A stretch of 64,000 bases of DNA from Lucinisca nassula. Its lineage: Eukaryota; Mollusca; Bivalvia; Lucinida; Lucinidae. Of the stretch, positions 1 through 9,213 are shown piece by piece. The first letter of the stretch is position 1. Every line of letters starts with the position of its first letter. A program made the position numbers and the translations under genes. The DNA is taken from contig CAUZLF010000193.1 of the NCBI GenBank assembly GCA_963580285.1, forward strand, positions 97,384 to 161,383. Direction: 5' to 3'. Below the pieces are notes generated by a model. That model was not told the DNA's origin. It did no database searches and was given only the letters and a program-made list of their open reading frames with translations.

Positions 1-380
1 TCTGTCTGAATGACAGAGGCCGGTTCGAATGTGTGCCAACTTTGCCCTGCATTTGTCATGTAAATATCTTTTGACATGCTGAATCATCCGCTAAATTATG
101 AGTGGAAAGCTGAACTGAACTAAGCTTACCGGTAACAGTTTGTTTACTTCAGTTTGCTAGCCATATTTTCCATTTATTCCTGTCAAAAACTTGATTTCTC
201 AATGTTGCAGTTCGTAGACATTATATGGGTGTAAACCGTAAGTGCCGAAAGTTCCGAATGCTTCTTTTTGTTTTGCTGACGCATTTCAGCGCGTGCTTTG
301 AAAAGGCTGGTTACCGCTTTCTCTGTTCCGGAACATGCAACCGATAGAATTCCTGGAGACCTGCGTCACCTGCGCTCCAG

Positions 381-390
381 ACTATAAAAG
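381..390 (+). promoter_or_regulatory. LTR core promoter TATA box (5' LTR)
   Basis: ACTATAAAAG in a GC-rich setting. It is the best TATA box in the LTR; transcription would start about 25-30 bases later, near 410-420. If so, U3 is about 470 bases, R about 1.5 kb and U5 about 150 bases. Confidence 0.6.
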
Positions 391-825
391 GGAGCGCAGG
401 CGCAGAATCTCTGTTGTTGTCGATGATAGCAACCGACTGGTAGGCTTCGCCTAAATCAGAACGACTGGAACAGAGATCGCCCAGACTGGAGATAAGATCG
501 CCCAGATTGGAGAAAGCTCGCATAGATTGGGGTTGACTATCTGAGCCTAGATCGTGGCACAATGCCTTTAATCAAGGGAATGAAAGGCCCAGAACAGGTC
601 TCATAATCTATCTGTTTACAAAAACTTACCCCACCTCTCTAGTATCTGTACGGTCGCCTATACAGGCGAAGACCTATTCTCTCTCGTTATTCCTTATTTA
701 GGCAAAGTTGGCACAGGTTTAATTATTCTATATTCTCATTGTTATATTGTTCTTATAAATTCACAATATTGAATTAATAAGAGTTTATTAATAGTTTACC
801 AGAAAGCTAAAAGGTCCGCATATTT

Positions 826-1270
826 ACGTACGTCGCCCACATTGAGGCAGATTCACGTCGCCTATATTGAGGCAGATGTGAAACACCTTCATTGGGGCAG
901 GTACACTCCACACACGTTGAGACATACACACCACACACATTACGACCTACACTCCACACACATTAAGACAGGCACACCTCGCATACTAGTACGTTGAGGT
1001 AGATTCGTCGCCTATATTGAGGCAATTCATATTACACACACTGACCCTGCATTGGGGCAAACACACGTCGCCTATATTGAGGCAGATGCAACTCACCATC
1101 AGTGGGGCACCTACACACTACACGCATTGAGACAGAATCACATCGCCTATATTGAGGCAAACACACATCGCCTATATTGAGGCAAATCCGCGTTACACAT
1201 ACTAAGGCAGATTCAGGTCGCCTATATTGTGGCATAGCCTATATTGTGGCATAGCCTATGTTGGGGCAGA
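826..1270 (+). repeat. Intra-LTR short tandem motif block
   Basis: Repeated variants of CGTCGCCTATATTGAGGCA (about eight good copies), alternating with weaker cousins such as CACACATTGAGACA, spaced about 20-45 bases apart. The same block recurs at 15583-16027. It lies downstream of the TATA box, so it would be within the transcript. Open frames across it are by-products of the repeat. Confidence 0.85.
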
Positions 1271-1950
1271 TGCGAGTCACCTATTTTAAGGCAGGTACAC
1301 GTCGCATGTATTAATGCAGATATATATGAATGGCGATCATGCTTGATAGTACATGCTGATAGCATGTGTAAGGTATCTGCTTGAATACATGTGTGTTACA
1401 TGCAGCCTGGTTGATGTTAACTTGCCACAATATCGGCGATTTGTCAAATATTAAGGAGCATTGTAGTAAATAGTTTACCAAGGTTTTATCAAATTATGCA
1501 TCAGGTAAACTTAACTGAAATCATACTTAATAACTAGGGTTTTCATATTATAGGTATCCATTTATAAGTGTTGAGGTATTGTTACGCATAACTGGTATAC
1601 CAGTTGTTCAAGATCCATTATAGGTGCAACTGCAAATTCCAGTTTTCAGCATACATAAGGGCATACATTAACTCATTCACCCATATTGCTACTGTTGTAA
1701 CTTGACTTACAAGTACGAGATATATATCTGCACAACTTGGGTTAAGAAGTGATAATACAATTTATTGTAGACCGAGATATATATACACCACCTCATAACG
1801 TCATATTTTCAAATATAACTACAACTGCAGTTAATGGAGTTTTGCTTGCATAATGAGTAGAATCTGCCTTATACTTGTCTTTTGTTAAACCAATAGCAGT
1901 ATTTGAAATATATAGAATCATAAAATATTTGCCTACAATAGAGTTAATTT

Positions 1951-1956
1951 AATAAA
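1951..1956 (+). terminator. LTR poly(A) signal
   Basis: AATAAA in an AT-rich stretch about 160 bases before the LTR end; the partner in the 3' LTR is 16708-16713. It is the most plausible 3' processing signal for the genomic RNA. Other AT-rich hexamers are possible. Confidence 0.45.
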
Positions 1957-2119
1957 TCATAAATATTTCAGAACATTGTTCTTCGTCTGTTCTCTTCCAG
2001 GTAGTTTTGAGCACGGCCCAGGTCGAACTCACACAAACCCATTGTAACCGTGTCACCTCCTCCTGGCCATTCAAAATATTTCACTTATATACGCTCGTCA
2101 AGGTGGTGCCGTTGCAATT

Positions 2120-2138
2120 TGGTGTCGCAGAAGTGGGA
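2120..2138 (+). other. Primer-binding site (PBS)
   Basis: TGGTGTCGCAGAAGTGGGA starts 3 bases after the LTR. TGG matches the complement of a tRNA CCA end. The rest resembles the complement of leucine-type tRNA 3' ends, apart from two additional bases. The primer identity is inference. Confidence 0.65.
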
Positions 2139-2253
2139 TACATTGATGAATAAATAGATGCTGGTGTGGTATAAACTAAACACAACAGTATTTTGTATCG
2201 GCTTCATTACTGATTCATAATTAAGTAAAAACAGCTGATCTTGGGGTATGTGG

Positions 2254-2530
2254 TTATAGTGTGGTACCCTGGTTGGAAAACATAGGAGATAGTTTTGAAC
2301 CCTGTGGTACCCCAGTGGAAAACATAGGGGATAGTTTTGAACCTTGTGGTATCCCAGTGGAAAACATAGGAGATAGTTTTGAACCTTGTGGTACCCCAGT
2401 GGAAATCATATGAGATAGTTTAGAACCTTGCGGTACCCCATTGGAAAGCATAGGAGACAGTTTTGAACCTTGTGTTATCCCAGTGGAAAACATAGGAGTT
2501 AGTTTTGCACCTTGTGGTACCCCAGTGGGA
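2254..2530 (+). repeat. 42-bp leader minisatellite
   Basis: About six and a half copies of a 42-bp unit (core GTGGTACCCCAGTGGAAAAC followed by ATAGGAGATAGTTTTGAACC) between PBS and gag. Since 42 is a multiple of 3, the minus strand reads open, but this is a repeat artefact. It lies in the untranslated leader, where packaging or translation signals are expected. Confidence 0.9.
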
Positions 2531-2620
2531 AATTAATAAATTGTATTGTTCATAAAATCCTGGTGTTCGGTCTTTGCTGCTTTGGAAGTGAACAGACTTA
2601 AACCTAGCAAAACTACAAAA

Positions 2621-3997
2621 ATGACCACTGAAAATAACTCAGATAATTTAGCTTCTGGAGAGAAAATAAATACCCCCTCGACCTCACAACAAAATACTGG
2701 TAATGAGGCATTTGATGATGTGCATTCTGTTGCAAGCTCAGCCAGTACACTGCAAATGTCTTTACTAGAAAGTAAAATGGAATCGGAAATGACAAAAATG
2801 AGTCAGATAGTTAAAGACACTGTCTCATGTCTGACTGAACATATGAATCAAAAACTAGGTGAGGTAGATTCCAAATTCAATAATTTGCTTGCCGACCTTA
2901 TGCCAAGTATTAATAATTCAAATGTCAATTCCTCCGAGGCCCAACCGTTGAGCAGTAATGTAGGTTCAGGTGACACAAATATCACATGTAACTCACAATC
3001 TAAAGAAGAAAATTCACACTTCAAAATGAAACCTCAAAATTTCAATGGTTCTAGTGACTTTGAGGAATTTCTCTCTCAGTATGAGATCACTTGTGAAATA
3101 AATGGTTGGAAATACAGGGAGAAATCTCTATATTTGGCAAACTGTTTGACCGGGGATGCTCGCTCCATCCTAAGTGAACTTGATCATGAAGGAAAACGAG
3201 ATTACAAAACTTTAGTGGAAAAACTGGCAAATAGATTTGGTTCTGTGAATCGGTCAGAAATATACAGAGCACAGTTAAAGTCAAGGGTTCGAAATAAAGG
3301 GGAATCTATTCCTGAGTTAGCCCAGTCTGTCAAGAAATTAGTGCGTCAGGCCTATCCTGGTGTAACAATGGAGGTGATCGAGACCCTGTCCGTTGATAAT
3401 TTCATTGACGCATTAACAGATTCTGAAATCCGTTTGAGAGTTAGAGAACTTGGTCCTAAAACTTTAGCTGATGCCGAACGTACTGCCCTGCGTTTGGAAT
3501 CCCATAAAATTGCAGATAAGCAGCGCTCAAGGTTGATTGGTCAGATAGATGTAGACAGTAAGTTTGCCAAAACTGAAGACCATGAAGGGTCAAACAAGCA
3601 CTTAAAGGCACTAGAACAATCATTAGAATTGCTTACAAAGCAGGTGAATGACCTTAAATCACAAAATCGGCCTGCTAAAAATAATAACAATTTCACCAAT
3701 GCAAAGATACAAGGCAATAACAACAGGCACAATAGGCCATATCGAAATAATCCTCCACCATCTAATGGCTTTCAACCAAGACATGCTGGGTTTAACAGGG
3801 GCAACAACTCGCATCCTAGTAGGTTTTCAACTGAATTTCAAAACCACCCAACACAAAGTCTGCATGCTGATGCAAATAACTTCGTGCCAAGAGATGGGGG
3901 AGGCAATGTGCGACAGTTTCCTCATAACGTGAGAAATAGAAATAGTCCGGGAAACTGGAATCAGTCGGTTTGGGGGGCCACAACCCGACGCCATTAA
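2621..3997 (+). CDS. gag: Gag polyprotein, 458 aa
   Basis: Structural protein that forms the retroelement particle and packages its RNA. I chose the ATG at 2621 (A at -3, context AAAAATGA). The frame is open upstream to 2546 but only from a TTG codon. The N-terminal ~125 residues are Ser/Asn-rich and low in complexity. Residues ~132-330 form a Retrotrans_gag-like capsid region (motifs FNGSSDFEEFL, YLANCLTGDARS, LANRFG). The tail from ~355 is rich in Asn, Arg and His and would bind nucleic acid, but no CCHC zinc knuckle is visible, which is unusual. It overlaps the pol frame by up to 52 bases, with pol in the -1 frame, so Gag-Pol would come from ribosomal frameshifting. Confidence 0.88.
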   Translation: MTTENNSDNLASGEKINTPSTSQQNTGNEAFDDVHSVASSASTLQMSLLESKMESEMTKMSQIVKDTVSCLTEHMNQKLGEVDSKFNNLLADLMPSINNSNVNSSEAQPLSSNVGSGDTNITCNSQSKEENSHFKMKPQNFNGSSDFEEFLSQYEITCEINGWKYREKSLYLANCLTGDARSILSELDHEGKRDYKTLVEKLANRFGSVNRSEIYRAQLKSRVRNKGESIPELAQSVKKLVRQAYPGVTMEVIETLSVDNFIDALTDSEIRLRVRELGPKTLADAERTALRLESHKIADKQRSRLIGQIDVDSKFAKTEDHEGSNKHLKALEQSLELLTKQVNDLKSQNRPAKNNNNFTNAKIQGNNNRHNRPYRNNPPPSNGFQPRHAGFNRGNNSHPSRFSTEFQNHPTQSLHADANNFVPRDGGGNVRQFPHNVRNRNSPGNWNQSVWGATTRRH

Positions 3998-6900
3998 ATG
4001 GGCCCGCTGAAGTACCACTTAGAAGCATGGAGGATGGTTATTTCGTTTCCGGCCGTATTTTTGACAATTCTCTCGCTTTACTTGTTGATACTGGCTCATG
4101 TTGCACTATTCTAAGCAAAACACTGTTGGAAAGATTGCCACAAGAAACACAGCCAGATTTGACACCTGTAAACTTGCAATTGGTAACTGCCACAGGTGAA
4201 AGTTCGCCATTTTTTGGAAAAACTGAAGTTGAAATTACCATTGGTAGTCAAAAGCTCATGCATGATGTGCTATTTGCAGATGTCAAAAATGATGGAATTC
4301 TTGGCATGGATTTTCTTACAAAGCACAGATGTGACATGTTTTTAAGTAAGAACCATCTTCTCTTAAATGGTGAGAAAATTACTTGTTTTCATAGCAGCAC
4401 TGATATTACTCGAACCTGCTGTCGGATCGCTATCCATGAGAGCGTTGAAGTACCGCCTGAGTGTGAGATGATCATACAGGGCCGACCTCTGGATAGGATT
4501 GACAAAGATAGCATAGGTATCCTTGAAGCAAATGAATTCTTTGTTGACCGCAGTGGATTACTGATTGCAAGAGCTTTGGTAAGTCCTGAGAATGGCACTG
4601 TCCCATTGCGCATTATGAATTTGACTGATACGCCTTTCAAACTATATAAAAACACAGTAGCAGCTATATATGAGCCAGTGGAAACAGAAAAGTTTGAGAA
4701 TGTCAAATGTCGTAGCACTGATGCAACCTTGAATGAAGGATCTTGTTCTCATATTGACGAGCTCCTCATTCAAAGTTCTTCAAACCTGAGTGAGTCACAA
4801 AAAGAAAGTTTGAAGTCTCTGTTGTACGAATATAAGGACCAATTTTCTAAATCTTCTCATGATTTAGGCTGCACTAATTTAGTGGAACATACAATTAAAA
4901 CTTTACCTGAATGTAAGCCAGTAAAACTCAGACCCTACAGAATACCGCTTGCTAAAAGGGAGTTTGCTGAAAATGAAATCAAGGCTATGGCTGAAAAAGG
5001 GTTAATTGAGCCATCACATTCCGCGTGGAGTGCTCCGGCCGTTTTGGTACCTAAGCGCGACGGAACCACGAGGTTCTGTATAGATTATCGGCGATTAAAT
5101 CAATTAACAGTACCTGACAGTCACCCCTTACACAGAATTGATGACACCTTAGATGCTCTTGGTGGCTCAAAATGGTTTTCAACCTTAGATTTAAAAAGTG
5201 GTTTCCACCAGGTGAGCATAGCTGGGGAAGATAGACCAAAGACTGCATTCTCCATTCCAGGCAGCGGCTTATGGCAGTGGCGTGTTTTGCCATTTGGTTT
5301 GATAAATTCTCCGAGTGTATTTGAACGCCTCATGGAGAGGGTATTTGCTGGTCTTACTTTCCTAGTCTTGCTCATATATTTAGATGATATTATAGTTTTC
5401 TCAAAAACCTTCCAAGAGCATCTAGAAAATTTAGAAGTGGTCCTGGAAAGACTCAAGAAAGCTAACCTTAAACTCAACCCAAAGAAATGTAGTTTGCTGT
5501 GCAAAAAGGTTAGTTTTCTTGGGCACGAAGTGTCTGAAGAAGGTATATCTACAGACCCATCAAAAATACAAGCTGTAAAAGAATGGCCACAGCCAAAATC
5601 TGCAACTGAAGTTAGGCAATTTGTTGGTTTGGCGTCCTACTACAGAAAATTTATACCAAATTTTGCCACCATTTGTAAACCTTTGCACAGGTTGACTGAA
5701 AAGAACACGCAATTTGCTTGGACTGAGAAGTGTCAAAATGCCTTTGACACCATAAAACACTTATTAATCAGTGCACCGATTCTCAGTTACCCATTACTTC
5801 AAGGACAGCCCTACCTTCTTGATTGCGATGCTTCAAATGTAGGTATAGGGGCGGTTTTGTCACAGATACAAAATGGTGAAGAAAAAGTTATATGCTATTT
5901 CAGTAAATGTTTGTCCCGCTCTGAGAGACAGTATTGCACAACCAGAAAAGAACTACTGGCTGTGGTCATAGCAGTAAAACACTTCCATCATTACTTGTTT
6001 GGTCAAAATTTCACAGTTAGGACCGACCATGGGTCTTTGCAATGGCTCATGCGATTTAAAAACTGTGAGGGGCAAATTGCTCGTTGGATCGAGACCCTGT
6101 CCACATACACATTCTCAGTTATACATCGGGCAGGCAGGGTACATAACAACGCTGATTCATTGTCACGTAGACCATGCCACAATAATAACTGCAAATATTG
6201 TGACAGATATGAGAAGAGACATCTTCCTGAAAAGCTGACAGAATCAAATAAATTAGTAGGAGATGTAAGTGCTGTGTTGAGTGTTGCTTCAAATGGAGGC
6301 AACTTAAAAGGTGACGAAAAAGTCACTAAACTTATTACTGGGCAGGACAATAAGGTCGGTCGACCCAATGATGGGAACGGCTCCTATATTGTGCAGCCTG
6401 GTGACGGTACCGTCCAGACAAATGATTTGTGTGATGAGCAGGACGAAAATCCTGAACATCATGGGCCCACTTATAATGACGACAAATTCTGTGGTAGACA
6501 TGATCAATCTACCACTTGTTTAGGACCTAGAGTAGCTGAGGTGCTCTCTCCGGAGATGTCACATGGAATGTCCCAGATCGGGGTTCCGCACTTCACACAT
6601 GCAACGCTTAATTCTGTGTGTGATGGGGTGGACGCAAAAACTCACGAAATTTTTAACAGTCGTCATATAATTTGCTGTAAAACTGCAGCACATGATACTG
6701 AAGATTGGTTAGATAATTTTGAAGGCGAGTCTTTGTTTGGGTGTTTGTTCGAAAATGGAGACTCTCAGGTTAGACAGTGTGTTGCTCATGCTGGCGTGGC
6801 AACTGTAGTAAAGGCTACAAGTGACAAGCCATGGTGTCCTTGTGAGCATATGTGTACGGTGAGTACAAACACCACAAGCCCAGACTGCTTTCAAAATAAT

Positions 6901-8334
6901 CAAGGATGTATATACAGCACTTGCAATAGAAAAGTTGGTAGGAATACAAGTCAGCAACCTGGGGGATCTGGCCAATCCACCTCTTCATGTGATGAGACAT
7001 GTTGTGATCTAACACAGGAAAACATTCAATTGAAGCAGGAAAATGACCCTGCGTTAAAACTCCTTATCCAATGGAAAAGGGAGGGTGAAAAACCTGTATG
7101 GTCTACGGTGGCGCCATTCTGCCCTGAAATTAAGACCTATTGGCATGAATGGGATACAATAGAACTAAGAGATAACATTCTTTATAAGAAACGCTTAAGT
7201 GATGTTGGTAGCAATGTTGAATACTTTTTCCTTTTACCAGTTGTTTTGAGGAAAGAAGCTTTCCGACATTTACATGAAAATATAACTGCTGGGCACCTGG
7301 GCAGGAGAAAAACTTATGATAAAATTAGAAAAAGGTTTTACTGGTATGGTATGTATAAGGACGTATCATACTGGTGCAGGATTTGTTCGACCTGTGGTGC
7401 CAGGAAGCAGCCTTACAGAAATGCTAAGGCACCTATGTGTCAATACAATGTCGGCTATCCGATGGAACGTATTGGGTTAGATATCTGTGGCCCTTATCCA
7501 GTATCGAATAAGGGTCACCGCTATCTAATGGTGGTGTCCTGTTATTTTACTAAATGGGTTGACGCAATACCATTAAAAACTCAGGAAGCAACTTATGTGG
7601 CTTCAAAATTGGTGAACAAATTTATATCTGTATTTGGAGTTCCACTGCAACTTCATACCGATTTAGGGACAAATTTCGAGTCAAAGGTCTTTAAGGAAGT
7701 ATGTAGACTTCTGGGGATCGATAAAACCAGGACCACTGTCCGGAGGCCCCAATCTGATGGCATGGTTGAGAGAGCCAACCGTACTATCCAAAATATGATT
7801 TCATCGTATGTTTCAGAAAAGCAAGATGATTGGGATGAAAACATACCTTTGCTTATGTTGGCATACCGATCATCTGTTCATGAGTCTACCGGGGTGTCAC
7901 CTGCAATGATGATGTTTGGTAGGGAACTGACTCTCCCTGTGGATCTTACCCTTGGTAGACCTGCTGCAGATGACAGGTTGTGTGCAACTGACCATGCCTA
8001 TCAGTTGGAGCAGAAACTTTTAGATGTTCATGATTTTGCTAGAAGGCACCTTAATCTTTCTAGTGAAAGCATGAAAAAGAGGTATGACCTAAAAGTGCAC
8101 AAAATTCCGTTCAAGGTTGGGGATGCTGTTTGGTACTATTATCCTAAACGTAAAGTAGGTTACAACCCTAAACTTCAGAGACCGTGGAAAGGACCGATGG
8201 TTGTGGTTGAGCGTCTCAATGATGTTCTGTTCAGGATTCAGTCGGGACCGAAGGCAAAACCCATCATTGTGCATCACGATAAGCTGAAGCTATATTTAGG
8301 GGAGGACAAACCAGAATGGTTTGATAAAAAGTAA
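3946..8334 (+). CDS. pol: Pol polyprotein: protease, RT, RNase H, integrase
   Basis: Copies the element RNA into DNA and inserts it. Residues are numbered from the codon at 3970; no ATG is needed if made by -1 frameshift. The aspartic protease has DTG at 40-42 and ILGMD near 110-114. RT spans about 310-490, with DLKSGFHQ at 407 and the catalytic YLDD at 470-473. RNase H spans about 612-732, with acidic residues D620, E661, D686 and D729. The integrase zinc site is H1102, H1109, C1139 and C1142; its DDE triad is D1171, D1231 and E1267 (35 residues between the last two). A GPY/F-like module (WKGP at 1406-1409) ends the protein. All key residues are present. A ~280-residue Cys-rich spacer (735-1015) between RNase H and integrase is unusual. 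The total of about 1454 residues is long for gypsy pol. Confidence 0.95.
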   Translation, partial: SGKLESVGLGGHNPTPLNGPAEVPLRSMEDGYFVSGRIFDNSLALLVDTGSCCTILSKTLLERLPQETQPDLTPVNLQLVTATGESSPFFGKTEVEITIGSQKLMHDVLFADVKNDGILGMDFLTKHRCDMFLSKNHLLLNGEKITCFHSSTDITRTCCRIAIHESVEVPPECEMIIQGRPLDRIDKDSIGILEANEFFVDRSGLLIARALVSPENGTVPLRIMNLTDTPFKLYKNTVAAIYEPVETEKFENVKCRSTDATLNEGSCSHIDELLIQSSSNLSESQKESLKSLLYEYKDQFSKSSHDLGCTNLVEHTIKTLPECKPVKLRPYRIPLAKREFAENEIKAMAEKGLIEPSHSAWSAPAVLVPKRDGTTRFCIDYRRLNQLTVPDSHPLHRIDDTLDALGGSKWFSTLDLKSGFHQVSIAGEDRPKTAFSIPGSGLWQWRVLPFGLINSPSVFERLMERVFAGLTFLVLLIYLDDIIVFSKTFQEHLENLEVVLERLKKANLKLNPKKCSLLCKKVSFLGHEVSEEGISTDPSKIQAVKEWPQPKSATEVRQFVGLASYYRKFIPNFATICKPLHRLTEKNTQFAWTEKCQNAFDTIKHLLISAPILSYPLLQGQPYLLDCDASNVGIGAVLSQIQNGEEKVICYFSKCLSRSERQYCTTRKELLAVVIAVKHFHHYLFGQNFTVRTDHGSLQWLMRFKNCEGQIARWIETLSTYTFSVIHRAGRVHNNADSLSRRPCHNNNCKYCDRYEKRHLPEKLTESNKLVGDVSAVLSVASNGGNLKGDEKVTKLITGQDNKVGRPNDGNGSYIVQPGDGTVQTNDLCDEQDENPEHHGPTYNDDKFCGRHDQSTTCLGPRVAEVLSPEMSHGMSQIGVPHFTHATLNSVCDGVDAKTHEIFNSRHIICCKTAAHDTEDWLDNFEGESLFGCLFENGDSQVRQCVAHAGVATVVKATSDKPWCPCEHMCTVSTNTTSPDCFQNNQGCIYSTCNRKVGRNTSQQPGGSGQSTSSCDETCCDLTQENIQLKQENDPALKLLIQWKREGEKPVWSTVAPFCPEIKTYWHEWDTIELRDNILYKKRLSDVGSNVEYFFLLPVVLRKEAFRHLHENITAGHLGRRKTYDKIRKRFYWYGMYKDVSYWCRICSTCGARKQPYRNAKAPMCQYNVGYPMERIGLDICGPYPVSNKGHRYLMVVSCYFTKWVDAIPLKTQEATYVASKLVNKFISVFGVPLQLHTDLGTNFESKVFKEVCRLLGIDKTRTTVRRPQSDGMVERANRTIQNMISSYVSEKQDDWDENIPLLMLAYRSSVHESTGVSPAMMMFGRELTLPVDLTLGRPAADDRLCATDHAYQLEQKLLDVHDFARRHLNLSSESMKKRYDLKVHKIPFKVGDAVWYYYPKRKVGYNPKLQRPWKGPMVVVERLNDVLFRIQSGPKAKPIIVHHDKLKLYLGEDKPEWFDKK
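3969..3980 (+). other. Candidate -1 frameshift site between gag and pol
   Basis: The pol frame opens after a TAG at 3943-3945 and gag stops at 3995-3997, so the shift must occur between. The only homopolymer run there is TTTGGGGGG (3969-3977), read in gag as GTT TGG GGG GCC. A tRNA on GGG can re-pair one base back; TGG would slip to TTG. It is not a canonical X XXY YYZ heptamer, so the mechanism is uncertain. Confidence 0.5.
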
Positions 8335-9213
8335 AACAAAACTTAGGCATCAACAGTAAAGGAAGTGAACACAAAAAAAAAATGAAAAATGACTTTATTT
8401 TAAAAAGCATGTAACAATGCATATTAACATTTATAACTAATATCAAAACATCTAAAAATACAAATTTACGATGAAAACCTGTGCCAACTACCTGAAAATA
8501 TCAACTCTTTTCTATCCCTATCCTCTATGAACATCACTCTCTTTATGAATAAATGTAAAAAAAAAAAAAAAAAAAAAAATAGAAAGATAAATCCAAAAAA
8601 AAAAAAAACAAAAAAAAACATGATGATTACTCCCTGACACAAGCCTTTGCCTTCGTTTATTACTTACATTTACAATGATGTAAGTTGGTTTGGTTATGAC
8701 ATGCTACTGCACTGATATATTTTTCTATGTAAATAATTGTGGACATTACCACATAAGAGATATTGCCATACCACCATAATTGTCATTCTAACATGTTTTC
8801 TTTTTACTTTAAGTGTGGTTTACCATTCTTTGTGTAAAATAGTAGTAAGTTTGAATGTCATAGTTGCATATTTTCCAAGTCGGCAGAGAGTAATGTCTTT
8901 GTTAACATAGCTTATTAGATAAAGAGCATGACTTCGAGAGGGTCAGTTCATCAGTTGGTTTGCTTGATTACTGATGGCTCAGATCGTGTTTCTTCAAGCT
9001 GATTCTGCCTGAAATAGAAAATGTGAAAGTAAAGGTAAATTAAGCTGTGAGAAATTGGAGGCTGAAATATGATGCCCGTTCTGAATTGACACAATAATTA
9101 GATAAAAATACAGCTGGTGTCTGGTTAGAGCACAATAGCACTTGTGGTTATTGAGTGAACAATGTCGGTGTTTCATGCTGCCTAGCGTAATGTCTGACTA
9201 GTATTGGTACCTG
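8335..9213 (+). other. pol-ORF3 junction with fossil poly(A) tract
   Basis: No coding support. An AATAAA at 8548-8553 is followed three bases later by a run of 23 A (8557-8579), then further A-rich tracts to about 8620. This is the layout of a processed mRNA 3' end frozen in DNA. The remaining 590 bases to ORF3 show no recognisable feature. Confidence 0.7.

Larger units (their letters stand above)
1..2116 (+). repeat. 5' LTR (first ~62 bases outside window)
   Basis: Identical in length to 14758-16873 (constant offset 14757, so no indels). The one substitution found by eye is C at 1425 versus T at 16182. It ends in CA at 2115-2116, followed by a primer-binding-type sequence. It carries a TATA box near 383, a tandem-motif block at 826-1270 and a poly(A) signal at 1951. 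Confidence 0.95.

Noticed and set aside
311..562. Minus-strand 83-codon frame in the LTR (also 15068-15319)
   Set aside because: Lies across the promoter region of the LTR, antisense, no domain; identical in both copies only because the LTRs are identical.
1032..1235. Minus-strand frame with repeated MPQYRR-like words
   Set aside because: Translation of the intra-LTR tandem motif; periodicity comes from DNA repeats.
2254..2493. Minus-strand frame with repeated VPQGSKLSPMFST words
   Set aside because: 42-bp minisatellite read in frame; the unit length divisible by 3 keeps it open.
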